A stretch of DNA of 64,000 nt from Pseudomonadota bacterium (GTDB lineage Bacteria > Desulfobacterota > Desulfobulbia > Desulfobulbales > JAHJIY01): contig JAHJIY010000067.1 in assembly GCA_018823175.1 (NCBI GenBank), forward strand, positions 1 through 64,000, in the 5' to 3' direction. Below, in pieces: positions 1 through 8,315 of this stretch. Below the pieces are notes generated by a model that worked only from the letters and a program-made list of their open reading frames with translations, searched no databases and was not told the DNA's origin. A program made the translations under genes and the position numbers. How positions within the stretch are numbered: position 1 is the stretch's first letter; every line of letters begins with the position of its first letter.

Positions 1-32
1 ATAGATATTCACCCGCCGCCCAACGGGGCGCC

Positions 33-121
33 CGAGAGCGGCGCATCTGCTGTGTTGACAACTCGTTGATATACCCAAGTATTATCAACATCGTCGTCGC
101 CTTGCATCTACGCCGCTCTCG
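33..121. repeat. Nested inverted repeat upstream of the first gene
   Basis: An 11-bp perfect inverted repeat (CGAGAGCGGCG at 33-43, CGCCGCTCTCG at 111-121) encloses a second inverted pair, GTTGATA and TATCAAC, around the centre. A GCATCT word also recurs inside both arms. The element could form a long cruciform or RNA hairpin with no run of T after it, so it does not look like a simple terminator. It resembles a dispersed intergenic repeat (REP/MITE-like), but no second copy is in the window. Confidence 0.55.
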
Positions 122-162
122 AACGCTCACGGATTCAGGATACTTGAAGAGGAGAATGGTCC

Positions 163-1005
163 ATGCGAAAATTATGCGTTTTGATTTCCCTGTTTTTATT
201 CGTTGCCTGTAGCCCGACAATTTATATTGAGGGAGATCGAGGTAATGATGGACATGACGATCATGAACATAAATTTACCCAGCATTACAAACAAAGCCTT
301 TTTAAAATAAGTGATCACGGTCTTTTCAGTTTGGAAGTTGTAGTTAAAGGCGGGGAATGGCAGGTCGGTTCCAATGTCGTTGATCTAATTATCCACGACC
401 AGGGGGATCGTGATCTGACCGGAGCTGAGGTTACTGTAACGCCATGGATGCCTTTGCATGGACATGGAGTGTCTTCTCCACCGAAAATCATGGAGAGGGG
501 AGGTGGTCTTTACAGTCTGAACGATCTCAATCTTACCATGTCCGGTCCCTGGGAATTAAGGGTTGGGGTCAAGAGCGGCCGGCAGGTAGATACGGCGGTT
601 TTTATTGTGGCTGCCGGGATGAATGGGCAGGATCATCGGCATCAGTTTATTGAGCAGCCGGCTGATCTGGATTTTTCGACCACCCTTCTTTCCGAAAATG
701 GAAATTTCATTGTTTCTTACATCAGTGACCTGGGTGAGATTCCTCTTAATAAAATACATTCCTGGCAGTTAAGGGTTGAGAGCAAAGATGGGGTTCCGGT
801 TTCCGGCGCGGTTATTAAGGTTGAGGGGTTGATGCCGGAACACGGGCATGGTTTCCCGACCAATCCGATAGTGAGTGCTGAGTTGGAAAGCAGCTCATAT
901 CTGGTCGAGGGGTTGCGATTTAATATGCCGGGCTGGTGGAACATTACTTTTGAGATCAAGGCAGGAGATACGGTCGATTCCGTAAAGTTTAATCTGAGGC
1001 TTTAA
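163..1005 (+). CDS. His-rich lipoprotein with two YtkA/FixH-like domains
   Basis: The N-terminus is a lipoprotein signal (hydrophobic stretch then LFVAC, Cys about residue 16), so the protein should be anchored in an envelope membrane. Next comes a short His/Asp-rich segment (HDDHEH), which could bind metal. Two similar beta-sandwich-like units follow, about residues 50-150 and 175-280. Each carries MPLHGHG or MPEHGHG and later a (S/P)GxW motif, as in YtkA-like/FixH-type domains. The ATG follows an AGAGGAGA ribosome site. The gene ends two bases before the dihaem peroxidase-like gene, so the two are almost surely one operon. The role is unknown; metal handling or assembly for the cytochrome partner is inference only. 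Confidence 0.7.
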   Translation: MRKLCVLISLFLFVACSPTIYIEGDRGNDGHDDHEHKFTQHYKQSLFKISDHGLFSLEVVVKGGEWQVGSNVVDLIIHDQGDRDLTGAEVTVTPWMPLHGHGVSSPPKIMERGGGLYSLNDLNLTMSGPWELRVGVKSGRQVDTAVFIVAAGMNGQDHRHQFIEQPADLDFSTTLLSENGNFIVSYISDLGEIPLNKIHSWQLRVESKDGVPVSGAVIKVEGLMPEHGHGFPTNPIVSAELESSSYLVEGLRFNMPGWWNITFEIKAGDTVDSVKFNLRL

Positions 1006-1007
1006 GG

Positions 1008-2258
1008 ATGTTGATTAGAAGCGGTCTTGTCCTTTGCCTTTTATTAACGATTTTTGTATTCGCCTCTCAGGCTTGGTCAGCTCATCCCCATGATGTGCAT
1101 GATTGGAGTGAGCAAGAGAGGCAAATTCTCCGATCTTTAAGTCTGGAGACACTTGGCTCTCTGCCGGTTGATCCATCAAATGCCTATTCTGCTGATCAGC
1201 GCGCGGTCAATTTAGGGAAGAAAATATTTTTCGATGTAAAGTTCAGTGGTAATAACAAGGTGTCATGTGCGACCTGCCACCGGGAAGACATGGATTTTAC
1301 TGATGACCTGTCACGGGCACACGGAATGGGAACAACTCGACGGCGTTCGATGCCTCTGGCCGGTCTGGCTTATAGTTCATGGTTTTTTTGGGACGGAAGG
1401 AAAGACAGTCTCTGGTCACAGGCCCTTGGGCCGATCGAAAGCCCGCTTGAGCATGGCATCAGTCGGACACTTGCCGCCAGACTGATTCTTGATAACTATC
1501 AGGATGAGTATGAAGCTATTTTTGGTCCCTTGCCGAATTTTATTGGTTCCAAATTACCTTTTAAGGCCAGGCCAGATGCTGATAACCCGGAAATACAGGC
1601 GGCCTGGAATTCTTTGCCGGTCGACCAGCGGCAGTCAATCAATGTGATTTATGCTAATGTCGGCAAGTCAATCGCGGCTTATGTCCGTTTGATTCTGCCC
1701 GGATTGTCCCGATTTGATTATTACCTGCAGGCGGTTTCGGCAGGTGATAAAAAGGTCATGGCCGAGCTGTTCAGCCGGGACGAGGCTACGGGTCTGCATC
1801 TTTTTGTCGGTCGGGCAAAATGTATCAATTGCCATAACGGTCCCTTGCTGAGTAATTTTGATTTTCATAATGTCGGGGTGCCGCAGCCCGATGATCCGGG
1901 GCCTGACCGGGGTCGGGCCGAGGGAATTGCTGTGGTTTTGCAGGATGAGTTTAATTGTCTCGGGCAGTATAGTGATGCTGGCAAACGTGATTGCGCCGAG
2001 TTGCGGTTTATGGATAATGATCCGGCTAAATATCTCGGGGCCTTTAAAACGCCGTCCTTGCGGAATGTAGCAAGAAGACCGCCTTACATGCATGCGGGAC
2101 AATTTGTATCATTAAAAGAGGTGTTGCGTCATTATCGGAGGGTGAGACCGGGTGGGCGGATCAGCCCTGAACTGGCGCATGGCGGTTTGACCGATGAGGA
2201 TCTTATCGGGTTGGAAGCTTTTCTGGGAACCTTGAACGGGCCGATTATTTCTCCGTAA
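1008..2258 (+). CDS. Dihaem cytochrome c peroxidase / MauG family protein
   Basis: This is a 416-residue periplasmic protein with an N-terminal signal sequence (residues 1-25). It has two c-type haem motifs, CATCH near residue 87 and CINCH near residue 276, the spacing expected of the dihaem CCP/MauG family. The stretch FKTPSLRNV before a C-terminal PYMHAG motif is also typical, with Met or His as distal ligand. Family members reduce hydrogen peroxide with electrons from small cytochromes, or make radical modifications as MauG does; which applies here cannot be read from sequence. It follows the His-rich lipoprotein with a two-base gap. Confidence 0.88.
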   Translation: MLIRSGLVLCLLLTIFVFASQAWSAHPHDVHDWSEQERQILRSLSLETLGSLPVDPSNAYSADQRAVNLGKKIFFDVKFSGNNKVSCATCHREDMDFTDDLSRAHGMGTTRRRSMPLAGLAYSSWFFWDGRKDSLWSQALGPIESPLEHGISRTLAARLILDNYQDEYEAIFGPLPNFIGSKLPFKARPDADNPEIQAAWNSLPVDQRQSINVIYANVGKSIAAYVRLILPGLSRFDYYLQAVSAGDKKVMAELFSRDEATGLHLFVGRAKCINCHNGPLLSNFDFHNVGVPQPDDPGPDRGRAEGIAVVLQDEFNCLGQYSDAGKRDCAELRFMDNDPAKYLGAFKTPSLRNVARRPPYMHAGQFVSLKEVLRHYRRVRPGGRISPELAHGGLTDEDLIGLEAFLGTLNGPIISP

Positions 2259-2391
2259 ATCTTGATTCGTTCTTTTTTATTTCATGATCGTCCCGGCAGA
2301 ATTCCTTTAGCAGGTTGATCCGGTCGCCTGGAGACATACGGAAGTAGAAGGGACTTAACATCAGGATATTTACCGCTTCTTGTCTGGTCAT
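2245..2391 (-). CDS. Small 48-residue protein, antiparallel to the MauG-like gene end
   Basis: Too short for the ORF track. The reverse strand has ATG at 2391 preceded by a strong AGGAGGG site at good spacing. It encodes a 48-residue protein starting MTRQEAVNIL, with LSPFYFRM and a charged C-terminus. The last codons overlap the 3' end of the MauG-like gene in opposite orientation. Composition and ribosome site look like a real small soluble protein, but I do not recognise a named family. No partner gene lies downstream on its strand. Confidence 0.55.
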   Translation of the reverse strand: MTRQEAVNILMLSPFYFRMSPGDRINLLKEFCRDDHEIKKNESRFTEK

Positions 2392-2700
2392 CACTCTCCC
2401 TCCTTTCTTTTCGGTGTCAGCGTGATAAATGGTCAGACTTCTTACTTTTTAAGATATTGCAAATAGCATACCTTGTTACTGGAATATTTTTATGTGGTTT
2501 TTCAGGTATTTATGAGGTGGCAGGTCTTGGGGCAAGGTCAAGATGTTGCCGTTTGCGGTTGGGGCGCGGCAAATTTTGCTCATCGGTCAGTGATAATGTT
2601 TATTTTTATAAGAAAAAATAAACATTAGAATTAACCTCCCTTTGTGCTATCATATTATAAAGATTATTGAAAATCTGTTATTCAAATAAGGAGGTAGGGT

Positions 2701-3099
2701 ATGGTTGGCAACGAAAAGGGTTTTACATTGATTGAGTTGATTATAGTAATCGTTATTTTGGGGATACTCGCGGTTGTCGCTTTACCGAGATATCAGGATC
2801 TGAGGACCGATGCCGCTATTGCCGCCGCCGATGGGGTTTTCGGTGCGACTGAGGGGGCATGTGCGATTAATTTTGCCTCCCGTCTTGTCAGTCCGACCAG
2901 ATCGGTTCCTATTGTTAACATTGCTACTTTAATTACAGCGCTTGATGGTGGGGTTTTACCAGATGGTTGGACTTCGAGCGCGACATCTCTGATTGATCCG
3001 ACCGGTACTTATTTTATTTCTTTGGCCGCAGTTGAGCAACCGGCAACGTTAACCAGTAACCCAACCCAGAGAGCAAGGACGGCTCATTCCTGGCCGTGA
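2701..3099 (+). CDS. Stand-alone type IV pilin-like protein
   Basis: The protein (132 residues) starts with a class III prepilin leader of a few residues, then G/FTLIELIIVIVILGILAVV, with Glu at +5, the peptidase and assembly signature. The globular part (AAADGVFGATEGACAINFASR) resembles MshA/MshB-type pilins. An AGGAGG site lies 8 nt before the ATG. It is a single gene on the plus strand, 2.3 kb from and opposite to the MSHA locus, and ends at a rho-independent terminator. It may be the major pilin expressed apart from the assembly genes, or an extra minor pilin. The C-terminus lacks the usual disulphide loop; only one Cys is present. Confidence 0.82.
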   Translation: MVGNEKGFTLIELIIVIVILGILAVVALPRYQDLRTDAAIAAADGVFGATEGACAINFASRLVSPTRSVPIVNIATLITALDGGVLPDGWTSSATSLIDPTGTYFISLAAVEQPATLTSNPTQRARTAHSWP

Positions 3100-3137
3100 T
3101 CCAGACTCTTCCTGATAATATTGGATCTTGTTTTATG

Positions 3138-3178
3138 CACCGAACCTGGATAATTATTCCGGGTTCGGTGTTTTTTTT
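3138..3178 (+). terminator. Rho-independent terminator after the pilin gene
   Basis: A 9-bp perfect stem (CACCGAACC / GGTTCGGTG) is followed by eight T residues on the plus strand. It lies 39 nt after the pilin stop and overlaps the last codons of the convergent glycosyltransferase gene, whose stop sits in the loop. Its reverse side has no T run, so it serves the plus strand. Confidence 0.88.
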
Positions 3179-5079
3179 GGATTGACCCCGTTTGCCGCAA
3201 GAAATTTTTTTACGGTTTGCGCCGCCTCTTTGTCCCCGCCCGCTTCCAGCATCAGATAAATCATCTGCCATGCCGCATAATTATCCGGGAATTCATCGAT
3301 AATTTCAAGATAGATATCGTAAGCCTCTTTGATCTTTTCCTGTTTCAGGTAAATTCTGGCTAACTCAAATTGTAGTTGCATAAAAGGTTCCAGTCGGGCG
3401 GGAGTAATGATGGATTTTTCTCTTTCGAGGATCTTGCTTGCCTCATCAAGGTTGTTCTCCTTTTCCGCCATTATTGCCTTCAGGAGGGCCCCCTGATATG
3501 CAACTTCTTCATGTTTAGTTATTTCTTTCGCTATTCTTCGGGCTTCACTGATCTTGTTTTGTCGGATAAATATCTTGCCGATGAAAAGATATGAATTTTT
3601 GTAACCCCCGAATTCCTTGGTCAAAGAAGTGAAGGCTTCAAGGGCGGCCGGCAGGTTGTTGGCATAGAATTGGGCAAATCCAAGATTGTAGAGCAGAACC
3701 CGGATATCTTCTGATGTTTCCTGATCCTGAAGTCCCTTTTCAATCAGGATGATCGCTTCGGCAAATCGGCCGCTGTCGATCAGGGCTGCGGCCTGGTTGT
3801 TCTGGGTGCGGACAGCTCCGCCACCTCGCTGTTCTTCCTGTTGCCAGAAATTTTGCGGCTGCTGCCATTCCACATTTCGGTTGATCGTCCAGAAGGTGAG
3901 AAGGGCCAGAACCGGCAAGAGCAGGAAGGCTGACTTTGTTATTTTAGCCGGTGGCAGGAAGCTCAAGAGGGCAAAAATCAGGAAAACGCTTGGCAGATAA
4001 AGTCGGTGGATAAATGCGAGTTCGAGGTTGACGAAGCTTGCTTCCAGGGAAATGGCCAGAAAGAAGAACAGGATGCCAAAGCTAGTGGCGGGGAATTTAT
4101 GCCTGATTTTCCAGGCCCCGATTATGGTGGCCCCGATGGCCAGAAGCCCGGCCAGAGTGGTCCACGGGGTAAGCATACCTTTGGAGACAATCGGATAATA
4201 GGTCAGATGTAACCGCTCCGGCATCGGCAGGAAATAAATCGACAAATAATGCCAGATAATCCGCCACTGGGTCATCATTCGTTCCCAGGGGCTGAAATTA
4301 CGGGTCGGGAATCTTTCCAGCCAGGCGGAGAGATCGTGGGGAATGTACTGATGTCCCATTAAAAGGATGGCGACGGCGGCGATCAGCAGTGAGGCTGACA
4401 ACCATTTGTGAATTTTTCTTGAGAGGCATAGGTATTCAACAAGAACCAGGGCCAGCGGCAGGGTGACGACTAATTCCTTACAGGCCATACCCAGCAGAAA
4501 GCATGTCACCAGTAAGGGGAAGGCTTTCTTTTTTGATATTTTATCGGTCCGCCATAAAATGAAAATGTAGAGGCCGGCCAGATAAAAAAAGGCGGCCATG
4601 GAGGTCATCCGTTGGACGATATAGGTCACGGCCTGGGTCTGGGCAGGGTTTAAGGCCCAGAGCGCGGTGGCCCAGAAAGCCAGGTCCTGGCGGCCCGCTA
4701 ATTGACTGGTCTCAGTTGGGGTCTTGCCCGTTGGACAGGGAAAGATCAGCAGCAGGTGATAGATGAGGACGGTGTTCAGCAGATGGATCAGGATGTTGAA
4801 CAGGTGGTATCCGAAAACATCAAGGCCACCGAATAGATAATTTATGCCAAATGACAGCATAGCCAGGGGGCGGCTGGCCGAGAATTTTGAGTTGAAGACC
4901 TCCGGCAATTCGCCGATGTGTTGGGGGTGGACGGCAGGATTAAGGACGATGTTTGGCAGATCGTCGAACAGAAACGGCACGTTCAGACTTGGATAGTAGG
5001 CGACCATCACGAAGGCGCAGAGAATAACGATATGGGTGGCCTGTTTGGGCAGGATGATTGTATTTATTTTTTTCAGCAT
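3154..5079 (-). CDS. Membrane GT-C glycosyltransferase with C-terminal TPR repeats
   Basis: A 641-residue integral membrane protein. It has a first transmembrane helix at about 15-35, then the FDDLPNIV acidic loop motif and multiple hydrophobic segments to about residue 400, followed by TPR-like helices (about 420-620). This layout matches the PMT/TMTC-like GT-C proteins of bacteria, which use a lipid-linked sugar and the acidic loop to glycosylate exported proteins. It converges with the stand-alone pilin gene and precedes the pilus locus, so a pilin glycosylation role is possible but only inferred. Substrate cannot be told from sequence. Confidence 0.75.
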   Translation of the reverse strand: MLKKINTIILPKQATHIVILCAFVMVAYYPSLNVPFLFDDLPNIVLNPAVHPQHIGELPEVFNSKFSASRPLAMLSFGINYLFGGLDVFGYHLFNILIHLLNTVLIYHLLLIFPCPTGKTPTETSQLAGRQDLAFWATALWALNPAQTQAVTYIVQRMTSMAAFFYLAGLYIFILWRTDKISKKKAFPLLVTCFLLGMACKELVVTLPLALVLVEYLCLSRKIHKWLSASLLIAAVAILLMGHQYIPHDLSAWLERFPTRNFSPWERMMTQWRIIWHYLSIYFLPMPERLHLTYYPIVSKGMLTPWTTLAGLLAIGATIIGAWKIRHKFPATSFGILFFFLAISLEASFVNLELAFIHRLYLPSVFLIFALLSFLPPAKITKSAFLLLPVLALLTFWTINRNVEWQQPQNFWQQEEQRGGGAVRTQNNQAAALIDSGRFAEAIILIEKGLQDQETSEDIRVLLYNLGFAQFYANNLPAALEAFTSLTKEFGGYKNSYLFIGKIFIRQNKISEARRIAKEITKHEEVAYQGALLKAIMAEKENNLDEASKILEREKSIITPARLEPFMQLQFELARIYLKQEKIKEAYDIYLEIIDEFPDNYAAWQMIYLMLEAGGDKEAAQTVKKFLAANGVNPKKTPNPE

Positions 5080-5402
5080 GTTTGGGAATTTTTTTAGATA
5101 TAAAAAACTTGAGAGTGAGCTCTTCTGATAAGTTGTTTATTTGCTTTGCCTGGTCAAGCAATTTTCGTCATGACTAATTAATTGTCAGCGCCAACGCCGT
5201 GAAGCAAACTTGGCTTATCGAAATTATGAGGTTGAAGTTGGGGCTGTTTTCTATCTTTCTCAATTAAATACTGTTGAAGTAAACTGATTGTATTTAGATT
5301 GCTTTAGTCGCCAAGGCTCCTTCGCAATGATAAAAAAAGCAAGGGTTGTCTTCGTGTCCTGTTGGTTGAAGAGTGTTTTCAACAGACTTATCCCCTAACC
5401 GG
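5080..5402. other. Intergenic stretch between glycosyltransferase and mshG
   Basis: About 320 bp with no supported gene. A short hairpin (GTTGAA / TTCAAC near 5366-5385) lies just past the mshG stop, without a clear T run. A plus-strand open stretch at about 5177-5293 reads QRREANLAYRNYE and could be decayed coding sequence, but it has no start. Confidence 0.4.
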
Positions 5403-6638
5403 TCATCCCCGCATTACAGACATCATATTCCACATCGGCAGGAAGATAGCCAGGGCGATAAAGGCGACCAGCACTCCCAGGAATAAAAGCAGGATCGGTT
5501 CAATCAGGGTAGAGAGGTTTTTGATAATGTACTCGGTCTCGACGTCGTAATAGTCGGCGACTTTTTCCATCATGGTCTCAAGTTGCCCTGATTCTTCACC
5601 GACCGCGATCATCTGTACCACCATGGCCGGGAAGATCGGGTGCCTGGACATGGCGCTTTGCAGGTCGGTGCCTTTCTCAACTTCGGCGGAAATTCTTTCC
5701 AGGGCCTTGTATAAAACAAGGTTGCTCAGGGCCGATGAAGACAGATTTATCGTTTTAATGATGTCGATGCCGCTTTTAGTCAATACCGAAAATACCCGGC
5801 AGAAGCGTGACATGAAGATTTTTACGGCCAGGTCACCGAAGATCGGAGTTTTTAACAATAACCTGTCTCTGAACATGATGAATTCCTCGTAGTTCAGGGC
5901 AAATCGGTAGGCCAGGATAATCAGGACAATAGCCACCATCATGATCAAAAAATATTCGGTGAAGATGTGGCTGGTGGTTATAAGAATACGGGTCGGCAGG
6001 GGTAGGGCAACTTTTGAGCTTGCAAAAAGCTTGACGAATTTAGGGACCACAAAGGTCATCAAGAATAAAATGGCGCTGAACATGGCGCCGACGACAATTT
6101 TTGGATATCTGGTTGCCGATTTTATCTTTTCTTTGACCTCCTTTTCGTTCTCATAAAGTACCGCCAGGTATTCAAAGGAGTTGTCCAGATTACCTGATTC
6201 CTCGCCGATCAGGACGACATTACGGAAAAGTTGGCTGAATACTTTGGGGTACAGGGCGAATGAATCGCTTAAATTGGCGCCACTTTCGATGCTGGCCGCC
6301 ACCTCAATAATGATTTGGCGAAGGACCGGATTGCGGACCTGCAGGGCCATGATTTCCAGGGCCTTGAGGATGGAGACCCCGGCGCTTAGCATGGTGGCGA
6401 TTTGTCGACAAAAGAGGATTAGATCCTCCAGGTTGACTCCCTTGAGCTTTTCGATGAAGCTGATTGGCCGGGCTTGTCCGTCTCCTGATTGGTCCGTTTT
6501 TGAGTCGATCTCGATATTGATCGGGGTCTGGCCGTTTTTAAGCAGCCACTTCTCCACTTCGGAGATGATTTCAGCCGTGTATTTGCCCGAACTTATCTTG
6601 CCGGAATGATCTATGGCCTCGTATTGGAATACCGGCAT
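5403..6638 (-). CDS. mshG: MSHA pilus inner-membrane platform protein MshG (GspF/PilC family)
   Basis: A 411-residue protein with the two tandem T2SSF domains of the GspF/PilC family (about 70-190 and 270-395) and three hydrophobic segments, including a long one near the C-terminus (LLLFLGVLVAFIALAIFLPM). Conserved family features are visible: LILFCRQIATMLSAG, EESGNL and GEESGQL. It forms the inner-membrane platform that the motor ATPase acts on during pilus assembly. It is the last gene of the msh run, starting 3 nt after mshE, so it is co-transcribed with the motor. Confidence 0.93.
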   Translation of the reverse strand: MPVFQYEAIDHSGKISSGKYTAEIISEVEKWLLKNGQTPINIEIDSKTDQSGDGQARPISFIEKLKGVNLEDLILFCRQIATMLSAGVSILKALEIMALQVRNPVLRQIIIEVAASIESGANLSDSFALYPKVFSQLFRNVVLIGEESGNLDNSFEYLAVLYENEKEVKEKIKSATRYPKIVVGAMFSAILFLMTFVVPKFVKLFASSKVALPLPTRILITTSHIFTEYFLIMMVAIVLIILAYRFALNYEEFIMFRDRLLLKTPIFGDLAVKIFMSRFCRVFSVLTKSGIDIIKTINLSSSALSNLVLYKALERISAEVEKGTDLQSAMSRHPIFPAMVVQMIAVGEESGQLETMMEKVADYYDVETEYIIKNLSTLIEPILLLFLGVLVAFIALAIFLPMWNMMSVMRG

Positions 6639-6641
6639 GGT

Positions 6642-8276
6642 CTATTCTTTGCTCTCCATGGTTACTCTCAAGATCTCATCCAGAGAAGTCATCCCTGCCA
6701 GCACTTTTTCAAGTCCCGCTTGTCTGAGGGAAACCATCCCTTCGGATATTGCCTGGCGATAAAGTTCATGGCTGGAGGCCCGGGTCATAATTAATTCTTC
6801 GATTTCCTTGGAGATCGGCAAGATCTCATAAATGGCGATTCGACCCTTAAACCCGGTGGCATCGCATTTATTACATCCAGGACTGCGGTAGATCGTGAGC
6901 TCAGAATCGAATTCAAGTCCCATGTCCTGTTGGAGTGCGGCCGGCGGCTTAAACGGTTTTTTGCATGAGGTGCATAATACTCTGACCAGCCGTTGGGCCA
7001 CGACCATACCGAGGGCGGAGGCGATCAGAAATGGCGGGATTCCCATGTCGATCAGTCTGGTGATCGCGCCGCAGGCATCGTTGGTGTGCAGGGTCGACAA
7101 AACCAGATGGCCGGTAAGGGCTGATTGGATGGCGATTTCGGCGGTTTCCACGTCACGAATTTCACCGATCATTACCACATCCGGGTCCTGCCGGAGGATT
7201 GAGCGCAGGGCGGAGGCGAAGGTCAAGTCTGCCTTGGGATTGACCTGGACTTGATTGATCCCTTCCAGTTCGTATTCAACCGGGTCCTCGACCGTGACTA
7301 TATTCATGTCGATCGAATTTATGTAATTGAGCGAACCATAGAGGGTCGTCGTCTTGCCGCTGCCGGTTGGGCCGGTAACCAGCAGGATTTCATGGGGGTG
7401 GTGCAGGTGTTCCTCAAAGAATTTCTGCTGGATCGTATTAAATCCCAGGTCCTTGAGGCTGATTTTGATTTTTGATTTGTCAAGCAGGCGCATGACTATC
7501 TTTTCACCGTGGTTTAAGGGCAGGGTGGAAACCCGGATATCGAAGTTGCGCCCGGAAATAGGGATCTCAAAGCGACCGTCCTGGGGTTTTCGCCTTTCGC
7601 CGATATCCTGCTGGGAGATGATTTTGATCCGGGAAATGATACTGGGATGCATCTCAATTGGATATTCCTTGCCGACCTTCAACATCCCGTCCACCCGGAA
7701 TCTGGCCCTTAATTTTTTGCCGGCCGGCTCGATGTGAATATCACTTGCCCCTTCCCGCACGGCCTTGAGGAGTAACTCGTTGACCGCAGTTACCGCCGCT
7801 GAGTCTTCTGCATTTTCTTCTAAAGAGACCGGTGATGCATGGGCTGAATAAAACCGGTCAATGGCCGAGACGATCCTTGATTCCACCGCGACACAGGTCA
7901 CCATTTTTTCTTTGAGATGGCGGCTCACCTCGTCAATGGCGAAGATGTTAAGCGGGTCGGCAAAAGCGATCAGGATCTCGCCGGGTTTTTTGCCCAGAGC
8001 GATCAGCTTGTGTTTACGGGCCATAAGTTCCGGAATAACGGCGACCACTTCCGGGTCAATAATTATTTTTTCAAAATCAACAAATGGCAGCCCTAATTGT
8101 TTAGCCAGGGTGGTGGCCACCGCCAGCTCATTAACAAAACCAAGTTCCTGCAGGGCCTGGCCAAGTTTTACTTCCTTGTCGTGGCCATAGGAGAGGGCCT
8201 GGGTAAGTTGGGTTGGGGAAATCAAGCCGCCATCCACCAGGATGTCGCCGAATCTTTTTTTTGTCTGAATCGCCAT
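6642..8276 (-). CDS. mshE: MSHA pilus assembly ATPase MshE (GspE/PilB family)
   Basis: A 544-residue secretion-motor ATPase. The N-terminal 70 residues contain two RxG/KLG-Leu-Gln type motifs (RFGDILVDGG and KLGQALQELG), the MshEN pattern known to bind cyclic di-GMP in Vibrio MshE. The core has Walker A GPTGSGKTTT, Walker B region DPDVVMIGEIRD, the His box region LSTLHTNDA, and a four-Cys zinc site (CTSC and CNKC). It powers pilin extraction and pilus extension. Ligand control by c-di-GMP is inferred from the motif, not shown. It lies between mshM and mshG. Confidence 0.95.
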   Translation of the reverse strand: MAIQTKKRFGDILVDGGLISPTQLTQALSYGHDKEVKLGQALQELGFVNELAVATTLAKQLGLPFVDFEKIIIDPEVVAVIPELMARKHKLIALGKKPGEILIAFADPLNIFAIDEVSRHLKEKMVTCVAVESRIVSAIDRFYSAHASPVSLEENAEDSAAVTAVNELLLKAVREGASDIHIEPAGKKLRARFRVDGMLKVGKEYPIEMHPSIISRIKIISQQDIGERRKPQDGRFEIPISGRNFDIRVSTLPLNHGEKIVMRLLDKSKIKISLKDLGFNTIQQKFFEEHLHHPHEILLVTGPTGSGKTTTLYGSLNYINSIDMNIVTVEDPVEYELEGINQVQVNPKADLTFASALRSILRQDPDVVMIGEIRDVETAEIAIQSALTGHLVLSTLHTNDACGAITRLIDMGIPPFLIASALGMVVAQRLVRVLCTSCKKPFKPPAALQQDMGLEFDSELTIYRSPGCNKCDATGFKGRIAIYEILPISKEIEELIMTRASSHELYRQAISEGMVSLRQAGLEKVLAGMTSLDEILRVTMESKE

Positions 8277-8315
8277 TATGCAATCTCGAGTTTTTACTGT
8301 TTTATGAAGATAATT

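Noticed and set aside
2515-2580. Sigma54 promoter before the stand-alone pilin
   Set aside because: TGGCAGG and GGGGCA, and also GGGGCGCGGC and TTTTGCT, do not give the required -24/-12 spacing.
5177-5293. Decayed C-terminus of an outer-membrane efflux protein
   Set aside because: Only about 35 codons, no start and similarity too weak to name.
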